Positions 9,273 through 18,275 of a stretch of DNA of 64,000 nucleotides are shown here, one piece after another. A model generated the notes under the pieces. It was not told the DNA's origin. It saw nothing but the letters and a program-made list of their open reading frames with translations, and ran no database searches. The stretch is from Alteribacillus sp. YIM 98480 (lineage in GTDB: Bacteria; Bacillota; Bacilli; Bacillales; Marinococcaceae), in assembly GCF_009765375.1 (NCBI RefSeq), contig NZ_VTOK01000004.1:52833-116832 (forward strand). The letters run 5' to 3'. The position numbers were made by a program, and so were the translations under genes. Within the stretch, counting starts at the first letter, position 1. The number at the start of each line of letters is the position of its first letter.

Positions 9273-9861
9273 TGGCCATGGGAAAGTAGTGGCTGACGTT
9301 GCACTAAAAATGAATAAATGGGAAAGTATTGCTTTTCTAGATGATCATGAAAGTATTAAATTATCCATGGGGATAGAAGTTATTGGGAGATCAAATGATG
9401 CTCTTACACATGTGAATCATTGCGATATTTTTGTAGCTATCGGTAATAATGCTATACGAGAAAAGGTGCAGGAAAAACTTGAAGCTGAAGGTGCAAGTAT
9501 AACTACGTTAATTCACCCGAATGCAGTTATAGGAGAAGAAGTTAGGATAGAGTCAGGAACAGTGATTATGGCTGGAGTAGTCATTAATTGCTGCACCAAA
9601 ATAGGAAAAGGATGTATTATCAATACTGGTTCCACGATAGATCATGATAATTTAATTGAAGATTTTGTTCATATATCACCAGGTGCACATTTAGCTGGAA
9701 CGGTAAAAGTTGGACAAGGATCGTGGTTAGGGATTGGTAGCGTCATAAGTAATAACATAAGTATTACAAGTGGCTGTGAAATTGGTGCAGGAGCAGTAGT
9801 AGTTAGAGATACAAGCGAGACTGGAATTTATATTGGTGTTCCAGCAAGGAAAAAAGATTAA
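9241..9861 (+). CDS. epsM: NeuD/PglD-type sugar N-acetyltransferase (EpsM-like)
   Basis: A 206-residue acyltransferase with an N-terminal Rossmann-like nucleotide-sugar binding part (LLIVGASGHGKVVADVA) and a C-terminal left-handed beta-helix of hexapeptide repeats (for example IGEEVRIESGTVIMAGVVIN, then IGAGAVVVRDT and GVPARKK). The family acetylates the 4-amino group of UDP-sugars, here completing UDP-diacetylbacillosamine. ATG 9241 is inside the end of the previous gene, with AAAGGACGG 9 bases upstream. The substrate is inferred from the EpsC, EpsN and EpsL neighbours. Confidence 0.88.
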   Translation: MKNKLLIVGASGHGKVVADVALKMNKWESIAFLDDHESIKLSMGIEVIGRSNDALTHVNHCDIFVAIGNNAIREKVQEKLEAEGASITTLIHPNAVIGEEVRIESGTVIMAGVVINCCTKIGKGCIINTGSTIDHDNLIEDFVHISPGAHLAGTVKVGQGSWLGIGSVISNNISITSGCEIGAGAVVVRDTSETGIYIGVPARKKD

Positions 9862-9881
9862 ATATAAGGGAGAAATCTCTC

Positions 9882-11048
9882 ATGGATCTAATTTTTAAAA
9901 TTCTATTTTATTTAAGTGGATTTATTATTGTATGGGCAATGATTGGTTACCCGCTATCTTTAAAATTTATAGGGAAAGTTTACAAGAGACGCAAAATTGA
10001 AAAAGACTATTCTTATAAACCATCAGTAACTGTAATGGTGGTTGCCCATAATGAAGAAAAAGTAATACAAGATAAGCTAAATAACATATTGGGATTAAAT
10101 TATCCGAAAGGTAAAATAGAGTTCTTGATTGCATCTGATAATAGCACTGATAAAACTAATGAAATCGTTAGGAACTTTATAGAACAAAACCCAGATAGAA
10201 ATATTCGTCTATATGAAGTTAAATCTCGTAAAGGAAAAACAAATGCACAAAATGAAGCTCAAAAAACTGTTACAACAGAGTATCTTGTAATGACTGATGC
10301 GAATTCTATAATGGATAAAGAGTCTGTTAAAGAACTGATGGCAACCTTTACATCAGAAGATATTGCTTATGTTTCAGGAAGGTTGTCTATCATAAATCAG
10401 GAGTCTAGTGATGTAAGTAGTGCTGAAGCAAGCTACTGGGATAGTGATATGACTATTCGTGAAATAGAAGGAAGAATTCAAACTATAACAGCTGGGAACG
10501 GGGCATTATATGCGTGTAGGACAGTAGATTATTATGAATTCAATCCTATTGAATGTCATGATAGTGCAATGCCGCCATTATATGCAGTTCAAGGTAAAAG
10601 GGCAATTGCGAATCATGATGCTATAGCTTATGAGAAAGCCGGAGAAGTAATTGAAGATGAATTTGGCCGTAAGGTAAGAATGAATAGGATTATTCTAAAA
10701 TATATTTTACCCGACGCAAGGATACTAAACATATTTAAGTATAAGTGGTTTTCTTACTTTTATTTTGGTCATAGGACATGTAGGTACTTACTTTGGATTT
10801 CACATTTTTTAGTATTAATTTCTAACTGTTTGCTGATTTCAGAGTCATGGTTTTATTTGATGGCATTTGTTGGTCAGGTAATGTTTTATTTACTAGCCCT
10901 AGTTAGAGCAATAATAAAAACAAATAATAAATATTTAACTTTAATATATTATTATTGTGTCACAATAAGTGCACAATGGGTTGGTGTTTATAACATATTA
11001 ACTGGAAAGGCGAAGCCGTTTTGGGAAAAGGCTGAGAGTACAAGGTGA
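9882..11048 (+). CDS. Membrane-bound family 2 glycosyltransferase
   Basis: A 388-residue GT2 enzyme with an N-terminal membrane helix (about residues 5-25) and a GT-A catalytic domain beginning VTVMVVAHNEEKVI. An acidic SDNSTDK stretch and VMTDANS, equivalent to the DxD site, are visible. A C-terminal membrane region of about three helices follows around residues 305-370. It probably adds a sugar to the lipid-linked repeat unit. It starts 20 bases after the acetyltransferase with AAGGGAGA. Donor and linkage cannot be read from the sequence. Confidence 0.82.
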   Translation: MDLIFKILFYLSGFIIVWAMIGYPLSLKFIGKVYKRRKIEKDYSYKPSVTVMVVAHNEEKVIQDKLNNILGLNYPKGKIEFLIASDNSTDKTNEIVRNFIEQNPDRNIRLYEVKSRKGKTNAQNEAQKTVTTEYLVMTDANSIMDKESVKELMATFTSEDIAYVSGRLSIINQESSDVSSAEASYWDSDMTIREIEGRIQTITAGNGALYACRTVDYYEFNPIECHDSAMPPLYAVQGKRAIANHDAIAYEKAGEVIEDEFGRKVRMNRIILKYILPDARILNIFKYKWFSYFYFGHRTCRYLLWISHFLVLISNCLLISESWFYLMAFVGQVMFYLLALVRAIIKTNNKYLTLIYYYCVTISAQWVGVYNILTGKAKPFWEKAESTR

Positions 11049-11088
11049 AAATTACCCAATAGTTATAATAAATTAAAGAAGGTGGAGT

Positions 11089-12294
11089 ATGAAAATATTT
11101 ATAATAACAATGATATTCCCAGCCAAGTCAGAAACATTTGCCGCACATGATGTCCTATCTTATCATGAAAAAGGTACTGATGTATCAGTCCATTCTCTTA
11201 GAAAAAAAATAAAAGGTACGACGAAATTAACAAGTGAAAGAAGCTTAGAAAATATACGCATTACTCATAGTAATTTACTGAGTGTTATAAATGGTATTTG
11301 TTTTGGGATGATGAGAATTAGTATTTTATTAGACTTGTTTTCCTGGATTGTTAAAAATAATATTAATAACAAAATACATTTACTAAAAAGTATTATTTTA
11401 ATACCAAGATCATTAGATATAATAAAAACTATTAAAAAGGAAAAACCGGACATTGTTCATTTGTTTTGGGGGCATCTACCTTCAATAGTTGGATATTTAG
11501 TAGAGAAATATTGTTCCAACTCTAAATTAACAATGTTTTTAGGAGCTTATGATCTTGAAATGAATTATAATGGAAGTGGTATAGTAGCAAGAGATGCAAA
11601 GGTTGTTTTTACTCATGCTAAATACAATGTACCCTGGATTATGGAGTTAGGAGTTAATCCACAGAATATAATAGTATCATATAGAGGAGTTAATTTGGGG
11701 AATTTTAAAATAGAGGAAAATCCTAGGAAAGAAAAACGACGTATAGTATGTGCTAGTAGATTAATTGAATCTAAAGGTGTAGACAAAGTAATAAACATTT
11801 TTGCTGATATTAATTTAAAATATCCAGATTCAACTCTTGTTATACTGGGAGATGGAAATAAAAGACCTGAATTAGAAGAAATGGTAAAATTATTAAATTT
11901 ATCAAGCGTTGTAACATTCAAAGGACATGTTAATCAAGAAATTTTATTTGAAGAAATGAAGAAGGCAGAAGTTTTTATGTTACTTTCTAAAAAACAATCA
12001 GAAAGGTTACCGAATGTTGTTAAAGAAGCTATGTTAGCAAAGTGTTTGTGTATAGTGACTGAAACACCTGGAATTGAAGAGTTGGTTGAAGATGGTAAAA
12101 GTGGATATGTAGTGAATTTGGAATATCCAAATAAAATACATGAAATTATAGATAAGGTATTTGTAAATAAAAGTAATAAGGAAGAAATAATAAAAAAAGG
12201 ATTTAGTCATATAACGAATAATTTTGACATAAAAAAATTAGCTAAAAATTATATAAATAATTGGAAAGAAATAAAGAATCAGGTTCCAAAATAA
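11089..12294 (+). CDS. Family 4 (GT-B) glycosyltransferase
   Basis: A 401-residue protein with a GT-B fold. The N-terminal acceptor domain begins MKIFIITMIFPAKSETFAAHD, a form seen in colanic-acid-type transferases. The C-terminal Glycos_transf_1 domain has RIVCASRLIESKGVDKVI, LVILGDGNKRPELE and the E-x7-E-like NVVKEAMLAKCLCIVTETPGIEELV. GAAGGTGGA precedes ATG 11089. It is likely cytosolic, acting on the lipid-linked intermediate. The specific sugar is unknown. Confidence 0.85.
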   Translation: MKIFIITMIFPAKSETFAAHDVLSYHEKGTDVSVHSLRKKIKGTTKLTSERSLENIRITHSNLLSVINGICFGMMRISILLDLFSWIVKNNINNKIHLLKSIILIPRSLDIIKTIKKEKPDIVHLFWGHLPSIVGYLVEKYCSNSKLTMFLGAYDLEMNYNGSGIVARDAKVVFTHAKYNVPWIMELGVNPQNIIVSYRGVNLGNFKIEENPRKEKRRIVCASRLIESKGVDKVINIFADINLKYPDSTLVILGDGNKRPELEEMVKLLNLSSVVTFKGHVNQEILFEEMKKAEVFMLLSKKQSERLPNVVKEAMLAKCLCIVTETPGIEELVEDGKSGYVVNLEYPNKIHEIIDKVFVNKSNKEEIIKKGFSHITNNFDIKKLAKNYINNWKEIKNQVPK

Positions 12295-12363
12295 ATTTTT
12301 AATTTTTGTCATTATAATACTTTTATCTATTTTTATTGTTAAGTTTAGTAGGAGGATAATTCT

Positions 12364-13460
12364 TTGGATGTATATTCTTTATTGTTTTTAAAAGGTTATT
12401 TAGTCTCGGTATTTAGTACAATAAAAGATACAAAAAAAATTGTAGCTGTTTTTTTGTTATTGCGATTGTTATTTTGTTGATAATGAGCGGATTCAGATCT
12501 ATAAACGTAGGATACGATAATGAAGATCACGAAAGATTCTTTCACAAAATAGCAAGTGGAAGTGTGTCTGTTCATGATTTTAAGGAACCAGGGTACAGCT
12601 TATTAAGTTTAGTAGTTTCATATTTTGGAAATTATAGTTTATTTCTTATAGTATATTCAGCAATATCAATATTGATATTAATTATTACCATTAGATATTT
12701 CTCGGTTAATCCTTATGTTTCTCTTTACATGTATTATGCATTTTATTTTTTAGGGAATAATATGGGGAAAATAAGACAATCATTGGCTGTTTTGTTTTTA
12801 TTACTTGCTCTAAAATATTTAAATAAAAATGAAAAAAAAATTTTTGTAATCATCGTTATAATAGGGGCTACATTCCATGCTTCAGCACTTTTTTTCTTAG
12901 TTTTTTTATTCTTAAACAAAATAAATTTATCAAAAAAGGTTATGTACTTCTGCATAGTTTTAGCTGTAATTATTGGTCAATTAGGTATTGTTGAATATAT
13001 ATATTACAATTTAATTGGGAAAAGTCAATTTATTAGTTCAATTGATTTTTTAGATCTTAAAAGATTATCACTATATTCGGATTCTGAATATACAGTTAGA
13101 CAGGGGGGAGGTTATTTAGGATTTCTTTATATTTTAATTAATTCCGTTTTAGTAGTTTGGTTTTTCGATAAATTTAAACAATTTAAAGATAAGAAAGCAC
13201 TTATAATTGCTAAGACATATTATTGGGGGACGATATTTTTCTTCTTATTTTTTAATTTAGCCCTAATAAATTCAAGACTTACAATGGGATTTTTAATGAC
13301 TCAAATTTTTTTAGTTCCATATTTGTTTAAGTTTATAAATAATAAATATATAAAATTTTTATTTGCAGCAATTATTTTAATCGTAGTGACGTTAAGAGGA
13401 TATATAAATTTTGTTGATAATTATGATTTATTTGTACCATTTGAATTCTTTTGGGAATAA
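12364..13460 (+). pseudogene. epsG: EpsG/Wzy-type polysaccharide polymerase, apparently frameshifted near the N-terminus
   Basis: Two overlapping frames make one EpsG-like membrane protein. The first opens at TTG 12364 behind GTAGGAGGA, reads MDVYSLLFLKGYLVSVFSTI and on through KKIVAVF, then stops at 12478. The second frame resumes at the same place with FVIAIVILLIMSGFRSINVG and continues through about eight further membrane segments to 13460. One extra T in the T7 run at 12449-12455, or one extra A in the A8 run at 12432-12439, would give a single protein of about 366 residues, normal for EpsG. If the break is real the locus has no intact polymerase. It could also be phase variation by slippage or a sequencing error. 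Confidence 0.75.
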
Positions 13461-13574
13461 TTCATAAAGGCTTTATAATGAATATTTAAAAATCTATAAT
13501 TTGGAGTCTGCTTACTTTATTATTGGAGATTATATAACCGTTTATTCAACAGTGATATAGAAGGGGATTTGAAA

Positions 13575-14675
13575 ATGAAAAAAAAAATATTGTTTTTTAT
13601 GCATTCTCTCACTGGTGGAGGTGCTGAACGAACTGTAGTAAATATAATAAATAATCTCGAAAGGGAAAGCTTTGAAGTAGTTTTAGTTCTAGGTTCAAAA
13701 AAAAATAATGATTATATAGATTTTGTTTCAAAAGATATTAAAGTTAAATATTTAAATTGTGATCGACTTAGATACTGTTTGTTAAAATTAAAAAAATCTA
13801 TTAAAGAAGAAAAACCAGATTTATTATTTAGTACTCTCAATAATAATAATATTATATTACTGTTAGCCAAAATATTTACTTTAAAAAAAATTCCTACTTT
13901 TGTAAGGGAGACTAATAACCGAACACAGTCAGGTAAATCCTCAAAGCTAAATAAATTAGTTACTTATATTTTATATAATTTTGTATCTAATAAAGTTATT
14001 GCATTATCCAAGGGTGTAAAAGAGGATTTATATAAAAACTTTCATATAAATAATAAAAAGATAGAAGTGATCTATAATCCAATTGAGGTTGAAAAAATAA
14101 AAAAAATAAGTCAAGAAATGGTGGAAGATACAGATAAAGTTAACGGTGAGAAATTAATAATTGCTGTAGGTAGGTTGGTAGAACAAAAAGATTTTTATAC
14201 GTTAATAGAAGCTTTTAATTTAGTTTCAAAGGAAGTTAATGCTAAATTACTAATTCTTGGGAAAGGGCCTTTAGAAAATGATTTAAAGGACTTGAGTAAA
14301 AAGTTAGGTATAAATGATAGGATTGTTTTCTTAGGGTTCAACAAAAACCCTTATAAATATATGAAGGGTGCGGATGTATTTGCACTAAGTTCCAAATGGG
14401 AAGGTTTTGGACATGTAATCGTTGAGGCAATGGCAACAGGTACACCTGTAATTTCGACTGAATGCAAGTCTGGACCAGCAGAAATAATAAAAAATAATAA
14501 ATACGGTATTTTAGTACCAGTTGGTAATTATGAATTATTAGCAAAAGAAATTACTCAATTGTTGAGCAATGAAGAGATGAGAAAATACTATTCCAATGTA
14601 GGATTAATGCGTGCAGATGATTTTAATGCTAAAAACATAGTAAAAGAATATGAACAGTTATTCATGATTACTTGA
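13575..14675 (+). CDS. Family 4 (GT-B) glycosyltransferase
   Basis: A 366-residue GT-B transferase. The start MKKKILFFMHSLTGGGAERTVVNI is typical of GT4 enzymes in O-unit and EPS loci, and the donor-binding domain carries AVGRLVEQKDFYTLIEA, LLILGKGPLENDL, SSKWEGFGHVIVEAMATGTPVI and the following E-containing loop. ATG 13575 with AAGGGGAT 8 bases upstream is preferred to the TTG at 13569. It is strongly AT-rich, like its neighbours. The sugar donor is not evident. Confidence 0.87.
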   Translation: MKKKILFFMHSLTGGGAERTVVNIINNLERESFEVVLVLGSKKNNDYIDFVSKDIKVKYLNCDRLRYCLLKLKKSIKEEKPDLLFSTLNNNNIILLLAKIFTLKKIPTFVRETNNRTQSGKSSKLNKLVTYILYNFVSNKVIALSKGVKEDLYKNFHINNKKIEVIYNPIEVEKIKKISQEMVEDTDKVNGEKLIIAVGRLVEQKDFYTLIEAFNLVSKEVNAKLLILGKGPLENDLKDLSKKLGINDRIVFLGFNKNPYKYMKGADVFALSSKWEGFGHVIVEAMATGTPVISTECKSGPAEIIKNNKYGILVPVGNYELLAKEITQLLSNEEMRKYYSNVGLMRADDFNAKNIVKEYEQLFMIT

Positions 14676-14711
14676 AACTTTTAAATAATTTAATTAGGAG
14701 TAACGAAATAT

Positions 14712-15644
14712 ATGTTAAACATTCTTTATAAATTCTATTTTTCCCTTAGAAGACAAAAGTGCAATGCCAAATTTTTGAAGAAATTGTATAATTTTATATC
14801 TAATATCCTTAGCAAAGCTGCAAACTTTTATGTGAAAGGCTATTACAGATTACCATTTTACAAAAACATTATAGGCATTAATACGAGTAAAAAGAGAGAG
14901 AAAAAGATAATTGTTTCTTTAACAACTTTTCCGGCAAGAATTAATGTAGTTTGGATTTCAATAGAATCTCTATTAAGACAATCGTATAAGCCTGACAAAA
15001 TAATACTTTGGTTAGCGAAAGAGCAATTTAATGGAATTAAGAGTGTTCCCCACAAACTTTTAAAGCAGCAAAAAAGAGGTTTAGAGATAAGATTTTGTGA
15101 TGATTTAAGATCACATAAAAAATATTATTATGCTTTTCAAGAGTATCCCGAAGAAATAATAATAACCGTGGATGATGATATTATTTATCCTAGAAACACT
15201 TTAAAAATACTAATAAATTTACATGAAAGATTCCCTGACTGTATTTGTTGTAATAGAGCACATTTAATCAAAAAACTTAAAAATAACGATCCTGCTCCCT
15301 ATTCTGAATGGGTTCAAAACCCTCTAAGTTTAAATGAACCATCAAAGTTACTTTGTCCTACAGGTGTTAGCGGTATATTGTATCCACCAAATTCAGTTCA
15401 TAATGAAGTTTTTAATAAACGAGACATTAAAGAGCTTTGTTTTCACGCAGATGACTTATGGCTTAAAATCATGTCATTAAAAAACAATACAAAAGTAGTT
15501 AAGACTGCAGAATTTACTAGTGTTCCTTTTAAAATAAATTCAAGTCAAAAAGAATCATTAGCTCAGTTGAATGTTAATGAAAACAAAAATGATTTGCAGT
15601 TGAAGGCAATATTAGATAAATATAATGTTGATTTCGACAAGTAA
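14712..15644 (+). CDS. Putative GT-A-like glycosyltransferase
   Basis: A 310-residue protein with KIIVSLTTFPARINVVWISI, LLRQSYKPDKIILWLA and a DxD-type motif in ITVDDDIIYP. These belong to a family usually annotated as glycosyltransferase in polysaccharide loci. There is no clear membrane segment, though the first 60 residues are basic and could be membrane associated. AGGAG lies 13 bases before ATG 14712. The C-terminus runs into a flippase remnant that starts in another frame just before its stop. The assignment is by motif and context. Confidence 0.65.
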   Translation: MLNILYKFYFSLRRQKCNAKFLKKLYNFISNILSKAANFYVKGYYRLPFYKNIIGINTSKKREKKIIVSLTTFPARINVVWISIESLLRQSYKPDKIILWLAKEQFNGIKSVPHKLLKQQKRGLEIRFCDDLRSHKKYYYAFQEYPEEIIITVDDDIIYPRNTLKILINLHERFPDCICCNRAHLIKKLKNNDPAPYSEWVQNPLSLNEPSKLLCPTGVSGILYPPNSVHNEVFNKRDIKELCFHADDLWLKIMSLKNNTKVVKTAEFTSVPFKINSSQKESLAQLNVNENKNDLQLKAILDKYNVDFDK

Positions 15645-15649
15645 CAATT

Positions 15650-15945
15650 TTGTACATACATTTATAACAATTAATAATCCTGTACTAGTTATATTGCTAG
15701 GGTCGAATTACCAGGCGGCTGTCACTATGCGATTTTTAGTAATCATCCAATATTTTACACGAGTTCGGAAACAACTAGTAGGTATTAATTTCTATAAGAA
15801 AGCAAATTTGCATTTAGTGATTGTAGGTGTCAATATTAACTGGTTGCTCGATCCTAATCATGGAGCTATAGGAGCTTCTATCTGCAGCTTTTTCATATAT
15901 TGTCTTTTTTACGATAAGAACGTTTTGTACTTTGAAGTTTTTTAA
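15650..15945 (+). pseudogene. Remnant of a Wzx-type flippase (C-terminal third)
   Basis: The reading frame encodes NNPVLVILLGSNYQAAVTMR, an RKQLVGINFYKKANLHLVIV segment and LLDPNHGAIGASICSFFIYC. These match the C-terminal helices of polysaccharide flippases, where a glycine-serine loop precedes a helix and a GAIGA motif is common. No start codon with a ribosome site is present and the first two thirds are missing. A complete flippase lies at 18276-19628, so this is probably what remains of an older copy after gene-cassette exchange. Confidence 0.65.
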
Positions 15946-16060
15946 AGTAAAATATACACTTATTCGCATATATGTAATGATATTTGTTGTTCTTATATGC
16001 GTTGATATCTATCATAACATGAAAAATGGGTCCACCATAGAAAGAGAGTGATTTCACATT

Positions 16061-17038
16061 ATGACACAGCCCAAAATTACTATTATTATACCGATTTATA
16101 ATAGTGAAGACTATCTAGCAGAATGTCTAAAAAGTGTTATAGAACAAACCTATAAAAATCTTGAAATATTGCTTATAAATGATGGGTCAACAGATAAGTC
16201 TTGGGAAATTTGCAAATATTATTCAGATAGAGATAATAGAATTATATTTATTGATAAACCAAACGGAGGTGTTTCTTCTTCCCGAAACTGTGGTCTTAAG
16301 TATGCCACTGGAGATTATGTAGGCTTTGTTGATAGTGATGATTATTTAGAAAAAGATATGTATGAGAGGTTACTTTGTGCCACTAAAAATTATAATGCAG
16401 ACATTGCGGAATGTGGCTTTTATATAACTGATTCAGCAAAAAAAATACAAAAGAAATACAAATTAGAAAATAACATTATTTACGGTAATTATGAATGCAG
16501 TTACAACTATGTTACTAAAAAAAATACTACAAATTATAATTGGAATAAATTATATAGAAGGTCTCTTTTTAATGGTATACGGTTTCCTCATCTAGACTAT
16601 AGTGAAGACTATGTGGTAAACGTAAAAGTCCATTATAAGTGTAACAAGAAGATAAGCATATCTGGTTGTTATTACAACTATAGGCTTAACGGTCAAAGTG
16701 CAGTGAATCGAGAGTTTTCATTATCAAGATTGGACACAATTAAAGCTGGAAAAGAAATATATAAATTTCACGAAGAACGATTTTCAGAATTATGTCCATT
16801 TGTTGCTTTATATATATTAAATTACATACGCAAATTTTATTTTCAAGTAAAAAGTTCAAACAATCCAAACAAATTAAAAATTACTAAAGAATTACTTACA
16901 GATTACAGATATTATTATTCAATTATTAAGAGAAATAAATTTGAAGTAATATCTTATCAAAAGAAAACAATTATATCATTATGGTTATTCAGTTTATGTC
17001 CATGTCTTTATCATTATGTAAAGATTGTAAAACTTTAA
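16061..17038 (+). CDS. Family 2 glycosyltransferase
   Basis: A 325-residue GT-A enzyme. It opens with ITIIIPIYNSEDYLAECLKS, followed by LLINDGSTDKS, PNGGVSSSRNCGLKYATGDY and the DxD-type FVDSDDYLEKDMYERL. The length and layout match EpsJ/EpsH-like GT2 enzymes. The C-terminal 100 residues are less conserved and contain a hydrophobic stretch near the end. ATG 16061 has a weak GAGAGTGA site. It adds a sugar to the repeat unit; specificity is unknown. Confidence 0.88.
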   Translation: MTQPKITIIIPIYNSEDYLAECLKSVIEQTYKNLEILLINDGSTDKSWEICKYYSDRDNRIIFIDKPNGGVSSSRNCGLKYATGDYVGFVDSDDYLEKDMYERLLCATKNYNADIAECGFYITDSAKKIQKKYKLENNIIYGNYECSYNYVTKKNTTNYNWNKLYRRSLFNGIRFPHLDYSEDYVVNVKVHYKCNKKISISGCYYNYRLNGQSAVNREFSLSRLDTIKAGKEIYKFHEERFSELCPFVALYILNYIRKFYFQVKSSNNPNKLKITKELLTDYRYYYSIIKRNKFEVISYQKKTIISLWLFSLCPCLYHYVKIVKL

Positions 17039-17080
17039 TTTATTTATAGTAAATTATTAACACAAGGATGATACAAAACT

Positions 17081-18184
17081 ATGAAAATAGGCATATTAAC
17101 ATTTCATGATGCGGATAATTATGGAGCTGTATTACAAGCATATGCATTAAAGGAAAGTATTCAAAGAATTAATAATAACTGGAATGTGCAAGTTGTAGAC
17201 TATAAGATGTCATATATTATCAAAAATTATAAATTAATTAAAATTAATACAAAAAATCCTACTATACTGATTAAGAGTTTGATATTAACACTTTTAACTT
17301 TAAAAACCAATATCACTAAAAAGATCAAGTTTAATAGATTTAGAAACGATTATATGAATTTATCAGATTCAGTTTATCATAAACCTGAAGATATTAAAGA
17401 GTTTGACTCATTTATAATTGGAAGCGATCAAGTGTGGAATTTTGATATTACAAAAGGTGATAGTATTTTCTTTTTAGACTTTTGTAATGAAAAAACTAAA
17501 AAGATATCCTATGCTGCAAGTATCGGAAATGATAAATTAAGCTTAAAAGAAATTAATCACATTAAAAAAAATATTAATAATATAGATAATATTTCTGTTA
17601 GGGAACATAGTGCTGTAAATATCTTAAATAAAATTACAGATAAACATGTACATAGGGTATTAGACCCAACTTTATTAGCGGACATAACCATTTGGAATAA
17701 TGTAATAAAACAGAATGCAAAAACAAGAAATGAAAAATATATTTTGGTTTATATGGTGTCAACTAACGAAGAAGTATTAAAGACTGCCGAGTTAGTTTCA
17801 AAAAAGAAAGGTTTGAAGGTTTTATTAATTCATGATTCTTTCAAAAACAACAAATATGGTTTTCAACACTTAAAAGGAATAGGACCAGTTGAATTTGTGC
17901 AACTAATTAAAAATGCTGAGTATATTGTAACAAATTCTTTCCATGGTACAACTTTTTCTATTATTTTCAATAAGAATTTTATAACAATTCCTCATAAAGT
18001 AACTGGTTCAAGGATGAATAATTTACTTGAATTATTAAATTTGGAAAAAAGATTAATCAATAAAAGGGAAGATGCTAATGAAATCATAAAATTTAATATA
18101 GACTATACTTTACCAAATATGTTACTAAAACAAGAAAAGGAAAAATCTCTTAAATTCTTGGTGGAATCTTTGAATAAGGAGTAA
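17081..18184 (+). CDS. Polysaccharide pyruvyl transferase family protein
   Basis: A 367-residue protein beginning MKIGILTFHDADNYGAVLQA, the signature start of the pyruvyl-transferase family (EpsI, EpsO, CsaB). It also has IIGSDQVWNFDITKGD, FFLDF, YAASIGND, VREHSAV, LDPTLL and TNSFHGTTFSIIF. These enzymes usually transfer pyruvate from PEP to a sugar as a ketal, adding negative charge to the polymer. Some family members have other substrates, so pyruvylation is likely but not certain. AAGGATGA precedes ATG 17081. Confidence 0.85.
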   Translation: MKIGILTFHDADNYGAVLQAYALKESIQRINNNWNVQVVDYKMSYIIKNYKLIKINTKNPTILIKSLILTLLTLKTNITKKIKFNRFRNDYMNLSDSVYHKPEDIKEFDSFIIGSDQVWNFDITKGDSIFFLDFCNEKTKKISYAASIGNDKLSLKEINHIKKNINNIDNISVREHSAVNILNKITDKHVHRVLDPTLLADITIWNNVIKQNAKTRNEKYILVYMVSTNEEVLKTAELVSKKKGLKVLLIHDSFKNNKYGFQHLKGIGPVEFVQLIKNAEYIVTNSFHGTTFSIIFNKNFITIPHKVTGSRMNNLLELLNLEKRLINKREDANEIIKFNIDYTLPNMLLKQEKEKSLKFLVESLNKE

Positions 18185-18275
18185 TAGAAAATAAAATTAT
18201 TATCTTTGGAAGTTTTAAATATCAGAATAATACAGAACTTGTTTTGCAAAGAATTTTATAGAAAGAACAGATAGA

